A stretch of DNA of 64,000 bases from the NCBI GenBank assembly GCA_934395135.1, contig CAKRRK010000001.1:1-64000 (forward strand), written 5' to 3'. This stretch comes from an uncultured Eubacteriales bacterium (GTDB lineage: Bacteria > Bacillota > Clostridia > Oscillospirales > Butyricicoccaceae). The notes under the pieces are model-generated. The model was not told where the DNA came from. It did no database searches and worked only from the letters and a program-made list of their open reading frames with translations. Of the stretch, positions 18,086 through 26,973 are shown piece after piece (the stretch's first letter is position 1; every line of letters begins with the position of its first letter). The translations under genes and the position numbers were made by a program.

Positions 18086-18453
18086 TGCTTTTCGACTGGT
18101 TTATTTTTTTATCATCGACAAATTTTACTTGCAAAAAAGCCGGGAGATCCTGTACGAAATTCAGACGCTGCTTTCCCGTCACCGACGCTCTGGAGCGTTC
18201 CTCTGTTTTTCGGCGCATCAACGGCCTTTGTCTGCCGCTTTCTCCTGCGGCAGAACTGTCTTTCGTGCAAAACCTCCTGTTGTATAATGCGCGTATTTTT
18301 TGGCATGCTGAAACTATTACCAAATGACAAACGCGGTTTGATGACAAAATACTTTGTTCGCTTCCCACCTTTTCCCGGACTTGTCCCCGACGCCGCGTCC
18401 CCGTCTTTTCCTGTCTGTTTCTGAATGCTCCATGCGTTATTTTTTCGAACCCC
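18086..18453. other. Gene-free stretch upstream of sigG and ribokinase
   Basis: About 370 bases between divergent promoters. Open frames here have no ribosome binding site and no recognisable domain. No strong hairpin seen. Confidence 0.5.
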
Positions 18454-18482
18454 TTGTCCTTTTTCCGGTTTTATATTAGTAT
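18454..18482 (+). promoter_or_regulatory. Promoter of the ribokinase gene
   Basis: TTGTCC (18454-18459), 17-base spacer, TAGTAT (18477-18482), 29 bases before the start. Confidence 0.55.
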
Positions 18483-18511
18483 AGAAATAAGAACAATGCT
18501 GGAGGCGCTGT

Positions 18512-19396
18512 ATGAAAGTTTTAAATTTCGGTTCCCTGAACATTGACTATGTGTATTCGGTCGATCATTTTGTGACAGCGGGAGAAACGCTGTCTTCCCA
18601 TGGCTTCACAACCAATGCCGGTGGAAAAGGGCTGAACCAGTCCATCGCTCTGGCAAAAGCGGGCAGTTCGGTTTACCATGCCGGAATGGTTGGTCTGGAA
18701 GGCGGCTTTTTGCTCCGTCTGCTCCAGGAAAACGGCGTGAACATCTCTCTGGTGCAGGAAACTTCTTCTGCCACAGGCCATACCATTATCCAGGTAGATA
18801 AAACCGGACAAAATTGCATTCTGCTGTATGGCGGCGCCAATCAAAACATTGATGCAGCGTTTGCCGACACTGTGCTGTCCCATTTTGAACCGGGCGATAT
18901 GCTGCTGCTGCAAAACGAGATCAGCAGTCTCGGCCATATTATGCAGAAAGCGGCGGAAAACAAAATGACGATCGTGCTGAACCCCTCTCCCATCACAGAC
19001 AGCCTGCAGACTCTGCCCCTGGAACTTGTCTCCATGTTCCTGATCAATGAAATCGAAGGCGCTGCTTTGGCCGGCTCCACCGATCCGGATACCATCGTGA
19101 AGGCACTCCTGAAAAAATACCCCCAGAGCAGAATTGTGCTGACTCTGGGCGCCGCCGGCGCTATATACGCCGATGCAGAAACCGTTTTGTTCCAGCCCAT
19201 CTTCCCGGCCAATACCGTGGATACTACCGCTGCCGGCGACACATTTACCGGTTACCTTCTGGACAGTATTTCCAAGGGGTTTTCCGTGGAAAAAGCCTTG
19301 CGGCGCGCTTCATTCGCCTCTTCCCTTGCTGTTTCCCGGCAAGGCGCCGCCGCATCCATACCCTATGCAGCAGAAGTGGATGCAGGACCGGTGTAA
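18512..19396 (+). CDS. Ribokinase / PfkB-family carbohydrate kinase
   Basis: 294 residues, PfkB fold. It opens LNFGSLNIDYVYSVDHFV, has the sugar-binding GGKGLNQSIALAKAG, a conserved NEIEGAALAG region, and the C-terminal signature VDTTAAGDTFTG with the catalytic Asp of AAGD. Closest in motif order to ribokinase (ATP + ribose to ribose 5-phosphate), but no ribose transporter is adjacent. DTTAAGD replaces the usual DTTGAGD. Start ATG with GGAGGCG upstream. Single gene with its own promoter and terminator. Confidence 0.88.
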   Translation: MKVLNFGSLNIDYVYSVDHFVTAGETLSSHGFTTNAGGKGLNQSIALAKAGSSVYHAGMVGLEGGFLLRLLQENGVNISLVQETSSATGHTIIQVDKTGQNCILLYGGANQNIDAAFADTVLSHFEPGDMLLLQNEISSLGHIMQKAAENKMTIVLNPSPITDSLQTLPLELVSMFLINEIEGAALAGSTDPDTIVKALLKKYPQSRIVLTLGAAGAIYADAETVLFQPIFPANTVDTTAAGDTFTGYLLDSISKGFSVEKALRRASFASSLAVSRQGAAASIPYAAEVDAGPV

Positions 19397-19423
19397 TATA
19401 AGCGCTCGCCATAGACAAACGAT

Positions 19424-19459
19424 AAGGAGACACGGCATTTTTGCCGCGTCTCCTTTTTT
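19424..19459 (+). terminator. Terminator after the ribokinase gene
   Basis: 14-position stem (19424-19437 with 19442-19455) with one A-C mismatch, 4-base loop, then a T-run. Convergent with sbcC. Confidence 0.8.
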
Positions 19460-19486
19460 GTCTCTGCTATTTTCTGCATGCCAGAC

Positions 19487-22258
19487 TTATGTCCGAATCT
19501 GTATATGGCTCCCACCGTTTCTATCCTTTTTAATCTGAATCTGCCGATCTATGCGTTCCTTTAATTCCGGTACATGGGAGATAATGCCGATCAGCTTTTG
19601 ACTGCCGGTAAGCCGCTGCAATACCTGAACGGCTTTTTGCAGCGCATCGTCATCCAAGGTTCCAAATCCTTCGTCGATAAACATTGTATCCAAATGGATG
19701 CCGCCGGCCGAAGCCTGCACTTCGTCCGCCAGTCCCAAGGCGAGAGACAGAGCGGCTTCAAACGATTCTCCGCCGGACAGGGTTTTTACACTGCGCAGGG
19801 TACCATTATAATGATCTATCACATCCAGTTCCAAACCGCTCTTGCTCAGCTGATTTATGGCCTCCGTTTTGCGGCACAACTCATACTGTCCGCCGGACAT
19901 CGCCATAAAACGAACGTTGGCCTGGACTAAAATACGATCAAAATACTGCATCTGCACATAGGTTTCCAGCGTAATCTTATCCCGGCCTGCAAGTGTTCCG
20001 TTTGCCGTATCGGAGAGCGCCTGCATCAATCGCAGCGTTTCCTCCGTTTCTTCCAGTCTGCCCCGGCAGGCGGCAATTTTTTTCTGCATGCGCCGGTTAT
20101 TGTCCAGCTGAATCGCCACCGCTTCCTTCTTCCTTTCGATGCGGCATATTTCCTGCGCCAATTCTGCAAGCTGCACCGCTGCGGCTTCCATATCCATGCG
20201 CTCCATTGCCGCAATCTGCTGTTCCAGAGCGTCGCACCTGGCCATGTCTTCGGAACGCGCCAAGGTTTCCTGCGCTGCTGCTTCCCTTGCCGCAGAAAGC
20301 GCTTTTTCCAGTTCAGAAATCCGCTCTTTCCTCTGTTCTATATCCTGTTCTGCCTCTTCTTTGGAGGAAAACTCTAAGGTTTCGCGCAGTTGGAACAGTG
20401 CCGTTTCCTCCGCTTCACAAAGAGCTGATAACCGGGCATACTGCTCTCCCTGGTCCTGAAGAAATGTCTGCCGCTGCTCGTATTCTCTGCGCAGTTCTTC
20501 TATTTCCTCTTCGGTTTCTTTCTTTTGCTTTGCAGCGCGCCGGGCGGTTTGCAGCCTTTGCCTCGCTTCCGCGATCTGCACGGCAAGTTCGGCCTGCCGC
20601 CTGGCAGAAAGCGCAGGCAGTTGATCCACCCCGCAGTGGCCAAACAGCTGCACTCCCTGGTCCTTTACGGCCTGCTCCTGCGCCTGATATACTCCAAGCA
20701 GCCTGCCTGCCCGGCGGCTTTGCTCCGCCGCAGCCTGTTCCGCCTTCTCGCTTCCCGCTTTGCTCTGTCGAAGTGCCTGCTGGGAAGGTACTTCCACCGG
20801 CAGTTTTGCCGGTGCCGGGTGATTCTGCGCGCCGCATACCGGGCATGGCGCGCCGTCTTTCAGCGCTGCCGCCAGAATCCCCGCCTGTCCGTCAAAAAAT
20901 GCCCGTTCCATGGCCCGGTACTGCGCCGCCGCCTGCTCTTTTCTGGCTGCGGCGGCTATATAATCCGCCTGTGCTTCCTGTAATTCCCGGTGCGACGCCT
21001 CCCATCGCTGGAGCTGTCCGGCAAATGCCTGCACACGGTCTTGCTCTTCCGACAAACGCGAGAGCGTATGTTCCAACTCCACCGCTTTCGCCGCAAAATC
21101 CTCCATTGCAGCAAGGGCTTCCCGCCGCATTCTAAGGCCTTTCTTTCTTGCCGCCTGCTCTGCCCGGACGTCATCCAAAGCCTGTTCCATCTGCCGCCGC
21201 CGTTGTTTTCTCTCTTCCAGCGCGGCAGCTCCCCGCGCAGCTTCCTCATAGACGGTCAGGCGGTCTCTTTTTTTCTGCAAAAGCGCAGTCTGTCTCTGAA
21301 TCTCCGGCAAGGTAGTTTCTGCCTCCTGCAGCGCCCGGGAGGCGGCAAGATACCTCTCATGATGCGCTTGGCAGGAATTTTTCACCGCTTCCAGTTCTTT
21401 CTCCGCCTTTTTTCTGGTTTCCGCGGCGGCCACCCGTTTCTCCAGCGCTTCCTTTGCACCGCGCCGGTCCTGCAATTGCCGGAACAGCGCCGCCTCTTCT
21501 TCCGCCTCCCGCGCCACAAGGGACGTCAGCAATTCCTCCGCTTCCGGCAGAAACCCAATGCTGTTCTCCTGCTGGATCGCGGTAAGCCTGGAATATGCTT
21601 CCTCTTCCTCCCGGCACAAAATACCGTCCACATACTGCATGGCGCTCCTGACTTCATCTTCGTTCTGGCGAATAAGTTCCAAATGCGTCCGCTTTACCCG
21701 GTCCTGCAGCGCCCGATAAGGCGCAGTGTGGAAAATTTCCCGAAAGATTTTTTCCCGCTCTGCAGTAGAGGCATAGATGAGTTTTAGAAAATCCCCTTGC
21801 GCAATCATGGCAATCTGTGTAAATTGTTCTTTATTGACGCCGAGGAGGCTGACGATGCGCTGATTCACTTCTTTGGCCCGTGTCACCACCGTGCCGTCCG
21901 GCAGTGTGAAAATGGCCTCTGCTCTCGCCACTGTCCATCCGTCACCCCGTTTTGCTTTTCGCGGGTATTCCGGATTCCGCCGAACCAGGTAACGCTTTCC
22001 GTCATAGGAAAACAAAAGCTCTACATAGGTAGGCGTTTCCGGCAGAGCGTAATTGCTGCGAAACATCTCTGCCCGGCGGACGCCGCCGCTGGCGTCGCCA
22101 AACAGGGCGAAGGTAATAGCGTCAAACAGAGTGGTCTTCCCCGCGCCGGTATCTCCGGCAATCAGATAAATTCCATTTTGCCCCAGTTTGTCAAAATCCA
22201 CCACGGTTTTTTCGGCATACGGGCCAAATGCGGACATCGTTAACGTGATTGGTCTCAT
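19487..22258 (-). CDS. sbcC: Exonuclease subunit SbcC (Rad50-like ATPase)
   Basis: ATPase of the SbcCD nuclease that cleaves hairpins and protein-blocked DNA ends. 923 residues: N-terminal MRPITLTMSAFGPYAEK and Walker A AGDTGAGKTT (about 33-42), long Glu/Gln/Ala-rich coiled coils either side of a zinc hook CPVCGAQNHP (near 472), then the ABC signature LSGGESFEAALSLALGLAD and Walker B MFIDEGFGTLD. The start at 22258 is chosen because it gives the conserved N-terminus and overlaps the sbcD TGA as ATGA; an in-frame extension to 22360 lies inside sbcD. Length is slightly below E. coli SbcC (1048), as in other Firmicutes. Confidence 0.95.
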   Translation of the reverse strand: MRPITLTMSAFGPYAEKTVVDFDKLGQNGIYLIAGDTGAGKTTLFDAITFALFGDASGGVRRAEMFRSNYALPETPTYVELLFSYDGKRYLVRRNPEYPRKAKRGDGWTVARAEAIFTLPDGTVVTRAKEVNQRIVSLLGVNKEQFTQIAMIAQGDFLKLIYASTAEREKIFREIFHTAPYRALQDRVKRTHLELIRQNEDEVRSAMQYVDGILCREEEEAYSRLTAIQQENSIGFLPEAEELLTSLVAREAEEEAALFRQLQDRRGAKEALEKRVAAAETRKKAEKELEAVKNSCQAHHERYLAASRALQEAETTLPEIQRQTALLQKKRDRLTVYEEAARGAAALEERKQRRRQMEQALDDVRAEQAARKKGLRMRREALAAMEDFAAKAVELEHTLSRLSEEQDRVQAFAGQLQRWEASHRELQEAQADYIAAAARKEQAAAQYRAMERAFFDGQAGILAAALKDGAPCPVCGAQNHPAPAKLPVEVPSQQALRQSKAGSEKAEQAAAEQSRRAGRLLGVYQAQEQAVKDQGVQLFGHCGVDQLPALSARRQAELAVQIAEARQRLQTARRAAKQKKETEEEIEELRREYEQRQTFLQDQGEQYARLSALCEAEETALFQLRETLEFSSKEEAEQDIEQRKERISELEKALSAAREAAAQETLARSEDMARCDALEQQIAAMERMDMEAAAVQLAELAQEICRIERKKEAVAIQLDNNRRMQKKIAACRGRLEETEETLRLMQALSDTANGTLAGRDKITLETYVQMQYFDRILVQANVRFMAMSGGQYELCRKTEAINQLSKSGLELDVIDHYNGTLRSVKTLSGGESFEAALSLALGLADEVQASAGGIHLDTMFIDEGFGTLDDDALQKAVQVLQRLTGSQKLIGIISHVPELKERIDRQIQIKKDRNGGSHIQIRT

Positions 22259-23394
22259 TGCTGTTCCTCCCAAACCTGCTGCATCATATCCCGCATCCAT
22301 GTTTCCTGTGCCGCAGACATAGGCTGTCCGTTCTGCTGCGCATACAACGATGCGAACCATTCCAGCGGCATTTTTCGCAGCGGCGCACCCGCCGCTGCGG
22401 ACACCCCGGCCTGCGCCCGGGTTCTGGCGTTGTCGTAGCTCAGCCGCAGAAGATTGGGATACACCGCCCGCAGCTTGTCCATTGCCCCTGGAACATCCTG
22501 CTCATCGGTCAGAATAATATGCACAAAATCTTCCGTATTGGAACCGGCGTACCGCCGCCGATCGGTTACTTCCATATAGTTTCCACGGATCTCCCGCATA
22601 TCCCGCCGCGGCGTCAGCGGCACGGTTTCCACCCTCACCTGCCCCTTTTCCTCCAGCGTCACCACCGTCATCGACTTGCTATCTCCGGCCTCAGAAAAGG
22701 AATACTTCAGCGGCGTACCGCAATAACGAATGGTTTCCCGCCCCACATTCTGAGGACGATGCAAATGCCCCAGCGCCACATAATCAAATCCCTCCAGCGC
22801 CGCGGCGCTGATTTGCTCCAAACCGCCCACCGAAACCTCTTCTGATTCGCTGGGCAGGCTTCCGGTAAGAAACTGATGGGCCACCAGTACATTCCGGACG
22901 TTTCCCTCCAGCGGCAGGCTCTGCAATACAGCCCTCGCCATATCGTCATAGGTTTCTATTGCCTGCCCCGGAAAAAAACGGCGTACCATCGGAGGTTTGA
23001 GAAATGGGAGCAGGTAAATTCGTACTTCGCCAAAAGCGTCCTGCACGGAAATCGGATCGATTCTGCCCGGATACGCCGGTGAAACATATACGCCGCTTCG
23101 CTGCAGCAGTGCGGCGCCAAACGCAAGCCGTTCCGGACTGTCATGGTTGCCGCTGATCATAAAAACATACGCTGTTTTTTCCAGCATAGCCGTGAGAAAC
23201 CAGTCAAACAACCCAACCGCCTCTGCAGGAGGTACGGTTTTGTCATACACGTCGCCGGCAAGGATCACGCCGTCCGGTTGTATCCGCTCCATCTCCTCCA
23301 GGATTTTCTGAAACATCCAAGCCTGTTCCTCCAGCATAGAGTAGCCGTATACCCGCTTCCCAATGTGTAAATCTGATATATGCAGCAATTTCAT
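22255..23394 (-). CDS. sbcD: Exonuclease subunit SbcD (Mre11-like)
   Basis: Metallophosphoesterase nuclease subunit of SbcCD. 379 residues beginning MKLLHISDLHIGKRVYGYSM, followed by the phosphoesterase motifs LAGDVYDK, ISGNHDSPERL, LVAHQFLTG and ALGHLHRPQ. The C-terminal part is the usual capping domain. Coupled to sbcC by a four-base overlap. Upstream is a terminator after rarA, so the pair probably has its own promoter in 23395-23495, which I could not identify. Confidence 0.96.
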   Translation of the reverse strand: MKLLHISDLHIGKRVYGYSMLEEQAWMFQKILEEMERIQPDGVILAGDVYDKTVPPAEAVGLFDWFLTAMLEKTAYVFMISGNHDSPERLAFGAALLQRSGVYVSPAYPGRIDPISVQDAFGEVRIYLLPFLKPPMVRRFFPGQAIETYDDMARAVLQSLPLEGNVRNVLVAHQFLTGSLPSESEEVSVGGLEQISAAALEGFDYVALGHLHRPQNVGRETIRYCGTPLKYSFSEAGDSKSMTVVTLEEKGQVRVETVPLTPRRDMREIRGNYMEVTDRRRYAGSNTEDFVHIILTDEQDVPGAMDKLRAVYPNLLRLSYDNARTRAQAGVSAAAGAPLRKMPLEWFASLYAQQNGQPMSAAQETWMRDMMQQVWEEQQ

Positions 23395-23496
23395 CGCAAT
23401 GTCCCTCTTCCATCTTCCGACTTCCTGTGTCCGGTCTTTCGGTCTCCAGCCATTCCCTCTGCTGCCTCCGTTCCGCAGAAGCCGCTGTCATTCGTC

Positions 23497-23530
23497 AAAA
23501 AGGGCAGAAGCGCAAAAACGCCCCTGCCCT
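23497..23530 (-). terminator. Terminator after rarA
   Basis: Minus-strand stem GGGCAG...CTGCCC with inner GCG/CGC pairing, followed by TTTTT. Lies 5 bases past the rarA stop and before sbcD. Confidence 0.7.
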
Positions 23531-23535
23531 GCTTT

Positions 23536-24768
23536 CTATTGTTTAATTTTATCCCAATATGCCTTGGCTGCCTGCTCGTTCTTGTTTTGGCCGTAGGTAT
23601 AATATTGTTTCCCTGCCAGTTGTTCCGGCAGATACGGCTGGGAGATATAGGCATTGGGATATGCATGCGGATATCGATAGGTAAGCCCCCGTCCCAGCTT
23701 GGCAGCACCGCCATAGTGGCTGTCCTTGAGATGGGCTGGAATGTCCCCGATATCCTGCCGACGAACATCCTCCAGCGCCGCATCAATCGCTGTGATGGCC
23801 GAATTGGACTTCGGCGCGGTTGCCAGCAGGATGACTGCCTGCGCCAGCGGGATACGGGCCTCCGGCAATCCCAGCTGAAACGCAGAATCCACGCAGGATT
23901 TTACAATAGCCGCCGCCTGTGGATAGGCAAGGCCAATATCCTCTGACGCCGTTACCAGCAGCCGCCGGGCGGCAGAAACGAGATCGCCCGCTTCCACCAG
24001 CCGCGCGAGGTAATGAATGGCGGCATCCGGATCCGAACCCCGAATGGACTTTTGAAACGCGGAAAGGATATCATAGTGGCTGTCGCCATCCCTGTCGTAG
24101 CGCATATTGGACTTTTGCGACACGGCCATGGCGTCTTCCAGCGTAACGGCACCCTCCCGGGCGCTTGCCAGCAAAAGCTCCGCCGCATTGACCGCCTTGC
24201 GCACATCGCCGCCGCAGCTTGCAGCAATGTGCTCCGTCACACCTTTCTCCGGCGCAACGGAATACCTGGTGAAAATCCGTTCCAGCGCAAGCTGAATGTC
24301 CTCCGGTTCCACTGGATAAAACTCAAATACCGTAGAACGGCTAAGCACCGCACTATAGACGTAAAAATAAGGGTTTTCTGTGGTGGAGGCAATCAGGGTG
24401 ATTTTCCCGTTTTCCATAAACTCCAGAAGAGACTGCTGCTGTTTTTTGTTAAAATACTGGATTTCATCCAGGTAAATCAGCACGCCGTCCGGCGCCAGCA
24501 GCGTATCCACTTCGTCCAAAATGCCTTTTATATCGGAAATCCCTGCCGAAGTGGCGTTTAAGCGATACAATTTCCGGTTGGTGTTTTTGGCAATGATCCG
24601 TGCCACCGTGGTTTTTCCCACGCCGGACGGGCCGTAAAAAATCATATTGGGGATTTTTCCGTATTCAATGATGCGCCGCAGCACTGCGTTTTGCCCCAGC
24701 AAATGCCGCTGCCCTACCACATCGTCCAGAGTTTCCGGTCGAATCCGGTCTGCCAATGGTCTGTCCAT
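23536..24768 (-). CDS. rarA: Replication-associated recombination ATPase RarA (MgsA)
   Basis: AAA+ ATPase acting at stalled replication forks. 410 residues: PLADRIRPETLDDVVGQRHLLG at the N-terminus, Walker A FYGPSGVGKTT, Walker B IYLDEIQYFNK, sensor 1 STTENPYF, then the C-terminal oligomerisation domain with DGDSHYDILSAFQKSIRGSDPDAA and VRRQDIGDIPAHLKDSHY. It follows glyA by 12 bases in the same direction, so they form an operon. Confidence 0.95.
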   Translation of the reverse strand: MDRPLADRIRPETLDDVVGQRHLLGQNAVLRRIIEYGKIPNMIFYGPSGVGKTTVARIIAKNTNRKLYRLNATSAGISDIKGILDEVDTLLAPDGVLIYLDEIQYFNKKQQQSLLEFMENGKITLIASTTENPYFYVYSAVLSRSTVFEFYPVEPEDIQLALERIFTRYSVAPEKGVTEHIAASCGGDVRKAVNAAELLLASAREGAVTLEDAMAVSQKSNMRYDRDGDSHYDILSAFQKSIRGSDPDAAIHYLARLVEAGDLVSAARRLLVTASEDIGLAYPQAAAIVKSCVDSAFQLGLPEARIPLAQAVILLATAPKSNSAITAIDAALEDVRRQDIGDIPAHLKDSHYGGAAKLGRGLTYRYPHAYPNAYISQPYLPEQLAGKQYYTYGQNKNEQAAKAYWDKIKQ

Positions 24769-24780
24769 CGTCCTGTTCCT

Positions 24781-26025
24781 TTAATACAGCGGGAATTTTT
24801 CACAAACCGCGGCCACGCCTTCGGTAATGTATCCCTTCTTGTTTTCAAAATCAGTTGCGGCAAGGTAGATGTATTCCGCGATTTTTTCCATCTCCGGTTC
24901 TTTAAACCCTCGAACTGTAACCGCCGGCGTACCGATGCGCACACCGCTTGTCACAAAGGGGCTTTGGGGATCATCCGGAATGGTATTCTTGTTTACCGTA
25001 ATACGCACTTCATCCAGTCTGTTCTGCAATTCCTTTCCTGTCACGTTAACGCTCCGAAGATCCGCCAGCATCAGATGGTTGTCAGTACCGCCGGAAACCA
25101 GATCAATTCCCTGCTCCATCAACGCCTTGGCCAGCGCCTTGGCATTTGCCGCCACCTGCTTCTGGTATTCTTGGAATTCCGGCTTCAGCGCTTCCCCAAA
25201 ACATACTGCTTTGGACGCGATGACGTGCATCAGCGGGCCGCCCTGTGAACCGGGGAAAATTGCCTTGTTGACCTTTTTTGCAATGTCTTCATCGTCGGTC
25301 AAAATCACACCACCCCGGGGACCGCGAAGGGTTTTGTGGGTCGTGGTGGTGATGACATGGGCATATCCCACCGGACTCATATGAAGTCCCGCCGCAATCA
25401 GACCCGCAATGTGCGCCATGTCCACAAACAGATACGCGCCTACCTCATCCGCGATTTCCCGGAAGATATCAAAGCGGATTTCCCGGGGATAGGCGGAAGC
25501 ACCCGCCACGATCATCGCCGGTTTGCATGCTTTCGCCTGCCGGCGCACTTCTTCATAGTCAATAACCTGCTTATCCCCGCTGACGGAATATGGCACAAAA
25601 TGATATAAAATGCCAGAGGTGTTCACCGGAGACCCATGCGTCAGATGGCCGCCGTTGTCCAGGCTCATTCCCATAATGGTATCCCCTGGCTTGCACAGCG
25701 CCTGATACACGGCAATATTGGCCTGAGAGCCGGAATGCGGCTGCACGTTGGCATATTTTGTACCAAACAGCTTGCATACCCGCTCAATTGCGATATTTTC
25801 CACAACATCCACACATTCACAGCCGCCATAATACCGCTTTCCCGGATAGCCTTCTGCATACTTGTTGGTCAGCACGGTGCCCATTGCCGCCATAACTGCC
25901 GGGCTGACCACGTTTTCTGACGCAATCAATTCAATGTTTCTGCACTGGCGATCATATTCCGCCAAAACCGCCTGTCCAAGTTCCGGATCATATTCCTTCA
26001 AAAACTGCATATTTTCAACAATCAT
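24781..26025 (-). CDS. glyA: Serine hydroxymethyltransferase
   Basis: PLP enzyme converting serine and tetrahydrofolate to glycine and methylene-THF. 414 residues, normal length. Visible are ELIASENVVSPAV, the NKYAEGYPGKRYYGG block, DMAHIAGLIAAG, and the PLP-lysine motif TTTHKTLRGPRGG. The start at 26025 (MIVENMQFL) is chosen because GGGAGGAAGAAG precedes it; a longer in-frame start at 26052 has no such site. No THF or glycine riboswitch fits in the short AT-rich leader. First gene of glyA-rarA. Confidence 0.96.
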   Translation of the reverse strand: MIVENMQFLKEYDPELGQAVLAEYDRQCRNIELIASENVVSPAVMAAMGTVLTNKYAEGYPGKRYYGGCECVDVVENIAIERVCKLFGTKYANVQPHSGSQANIAVYQALCKPGDTIMGMSLDNGGHLTHGSPVNTSGILYHFVPYSVSGDKQVIDYEEVRRQAKACKPAMIVAGASAYPREIRFDIFREIADEVGAYLFVDMAHIAGLIAAGLHMSPVGYAHVITTTTHKTLRGPRGGVILTDDEDIAKKVNKAIFPGSQGGPLMHVIASKAVCFGEALKPEFQEYQKQVAANAKALAKALMEQGIDLVSGGTDNHLMLADLRSVNVTGKELQNRLDEVRITVNKNTIPDDPQSPFVTSGVRIGTPAVTVRGFKEPEMEKIAEYIYLAATDFENKKGYITEGVAAVCEKFPLY

Positions 26026-26202
26026 TCTTCTTCCTCCCAATGTTGCAATCAAAATAGAATCCTATTATATATTAAAACAATAATTGTCCTACTTTGCAAT
26101 AGTATTTCTGCATTAAAAAACAAAACTTTCCGCTTCTTTTCCTGTGATTTTGATATTTCGCTTATTTTCTTCCCGGGTTTTGTCGAAAATTTTCTTTTTT
26201 TG

Positions 26203-26231
26203 TTGTCAAAAGGGCCGGCATTTGATAGAAT
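26203..26231 (+). promoter_or_regulatory. Promoter of nth
   Basis: TTGTCA (26203-26208), 17-base spacer, TAGAAT (26226-26231), 38 bases before the nth start. Confidence 0.65.
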
Positions 26232-26269
26232 TTTAATATCCCAATCAAGTTGCGAGGTGTCTTGAAACT

Positions 26270-26899
26270 ATGACAAAAAAGGAACGCGCGCTGCAGGCGG
26301 TAACGCTGCTGGAGCAGGAGTATCCCGCTGTGAAATGCGCCCTGGAATATAAAAAGGACTATGAACTTTTATTTGCCACCCGACTGTCCGCCCAGTGTAC
26401 GGACGTTCGGGTCAATCTGGTGACAAAGGATTTGTTCACGCAGCTCCCCTCCCTGGAAGCCTTTGCAAACGCTCCCATTGGGCAAATCGAAGGCCTGATC
26501 AAAACTTGCGGCCTTTATCACACCAAGGCCCGCGATTTGCAGAACTGCGCTTTCATGCTTTTGACAGAATTCGACGGCAAAGTACCAGACACTATGGAAG
26601 ACCTTCTGCGTCTTCCGGGAATCGGCCGCAAAACCGCAAATCTTATTTTGGGAGACATTTATGGCAAGCCCGCCATTGTCGCCGACACGCATTGCATCCG
26701 TCTTGCAAACCGTCTGGGACTGGTAGAAAGTACCAAGGATCCTTATAAAGTGGAGCTTGCACTGAAAGCCATCGTACCAGACGAAAAACAATCGGATTTC
26801 TGCCATCGTCTGGTTTGGCATGGCCGGCTGGTATGCACCGCCCGCAAAACCCACTGTGACAAATGCTGTCTTGCGGAAGTCTGTCCGGGCGCAAGGTAG
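26270..26899 (+). CDS. nth: Endonuclease III
   Basis: DNA glycosylase/AP lyase removing oxidised pyrimidines. 209 residues with the helix-hairpin-helix LPGIGRKTANLILGD (catalytic Lys in RKTAN), the catalytic Asp in VADTHCIRLANRLGL, and the C-terminal 4Fe-4S site CxxxxxxCxxCxxxxxC (CTARKTHCDKCCLAEVC). ATG at 26270 with GAGGTG upstream. Single gene convergent with the purine permease. Confidence 0.96.
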   Translation: MTKKERALQAVTLLEQEYPAVKCALEYKKDYELLFATRLSAQCTDVRVNLVTKDLFTQLPSLEAFANAPIGQIEGLIKTCGLYHTKARDLQNCAFMLLTEFDGKVPDTMEDLLRLPGIGRKTANLILGDIYGKPAIVADTHCIRLANRLGLVESTKDPYKVELALKAIVPDEKQSDFCHRLVWHGRLVCTARKTHCDKCCLAEVCPGAR

Positions 26900-26919
26900 T
26901 TTTTTCTTTCCGGCAATTT

Positions 26920-26950
26920 AAAAAGGCTGTGATTTCATCACAGCCTTTTT
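26920..26950. terminator. Bidirectional terminator between nth and the permease
   Basis: 13-bp perfect stem AAAAAGGCTGTGA/TCACAGCCTTTTT with 5-base loop. Confidence 0.92.
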
Positions 26951-26973
26951 CTTATGCCATCTTTTCTTTTGTT

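Noticed and set aside
19993..21787. Open frames of 260-380 codons on the plus strand within sbcC
   Set aside because: Antisense to the SbcC coiled coil, Pro/Leu/Arg-rich, no start signal.
26026..26110. Riboswitch (THF or glycine) ahead of glyA
   Set aside because: The AT-rich leader is too short and shows no conserved core.
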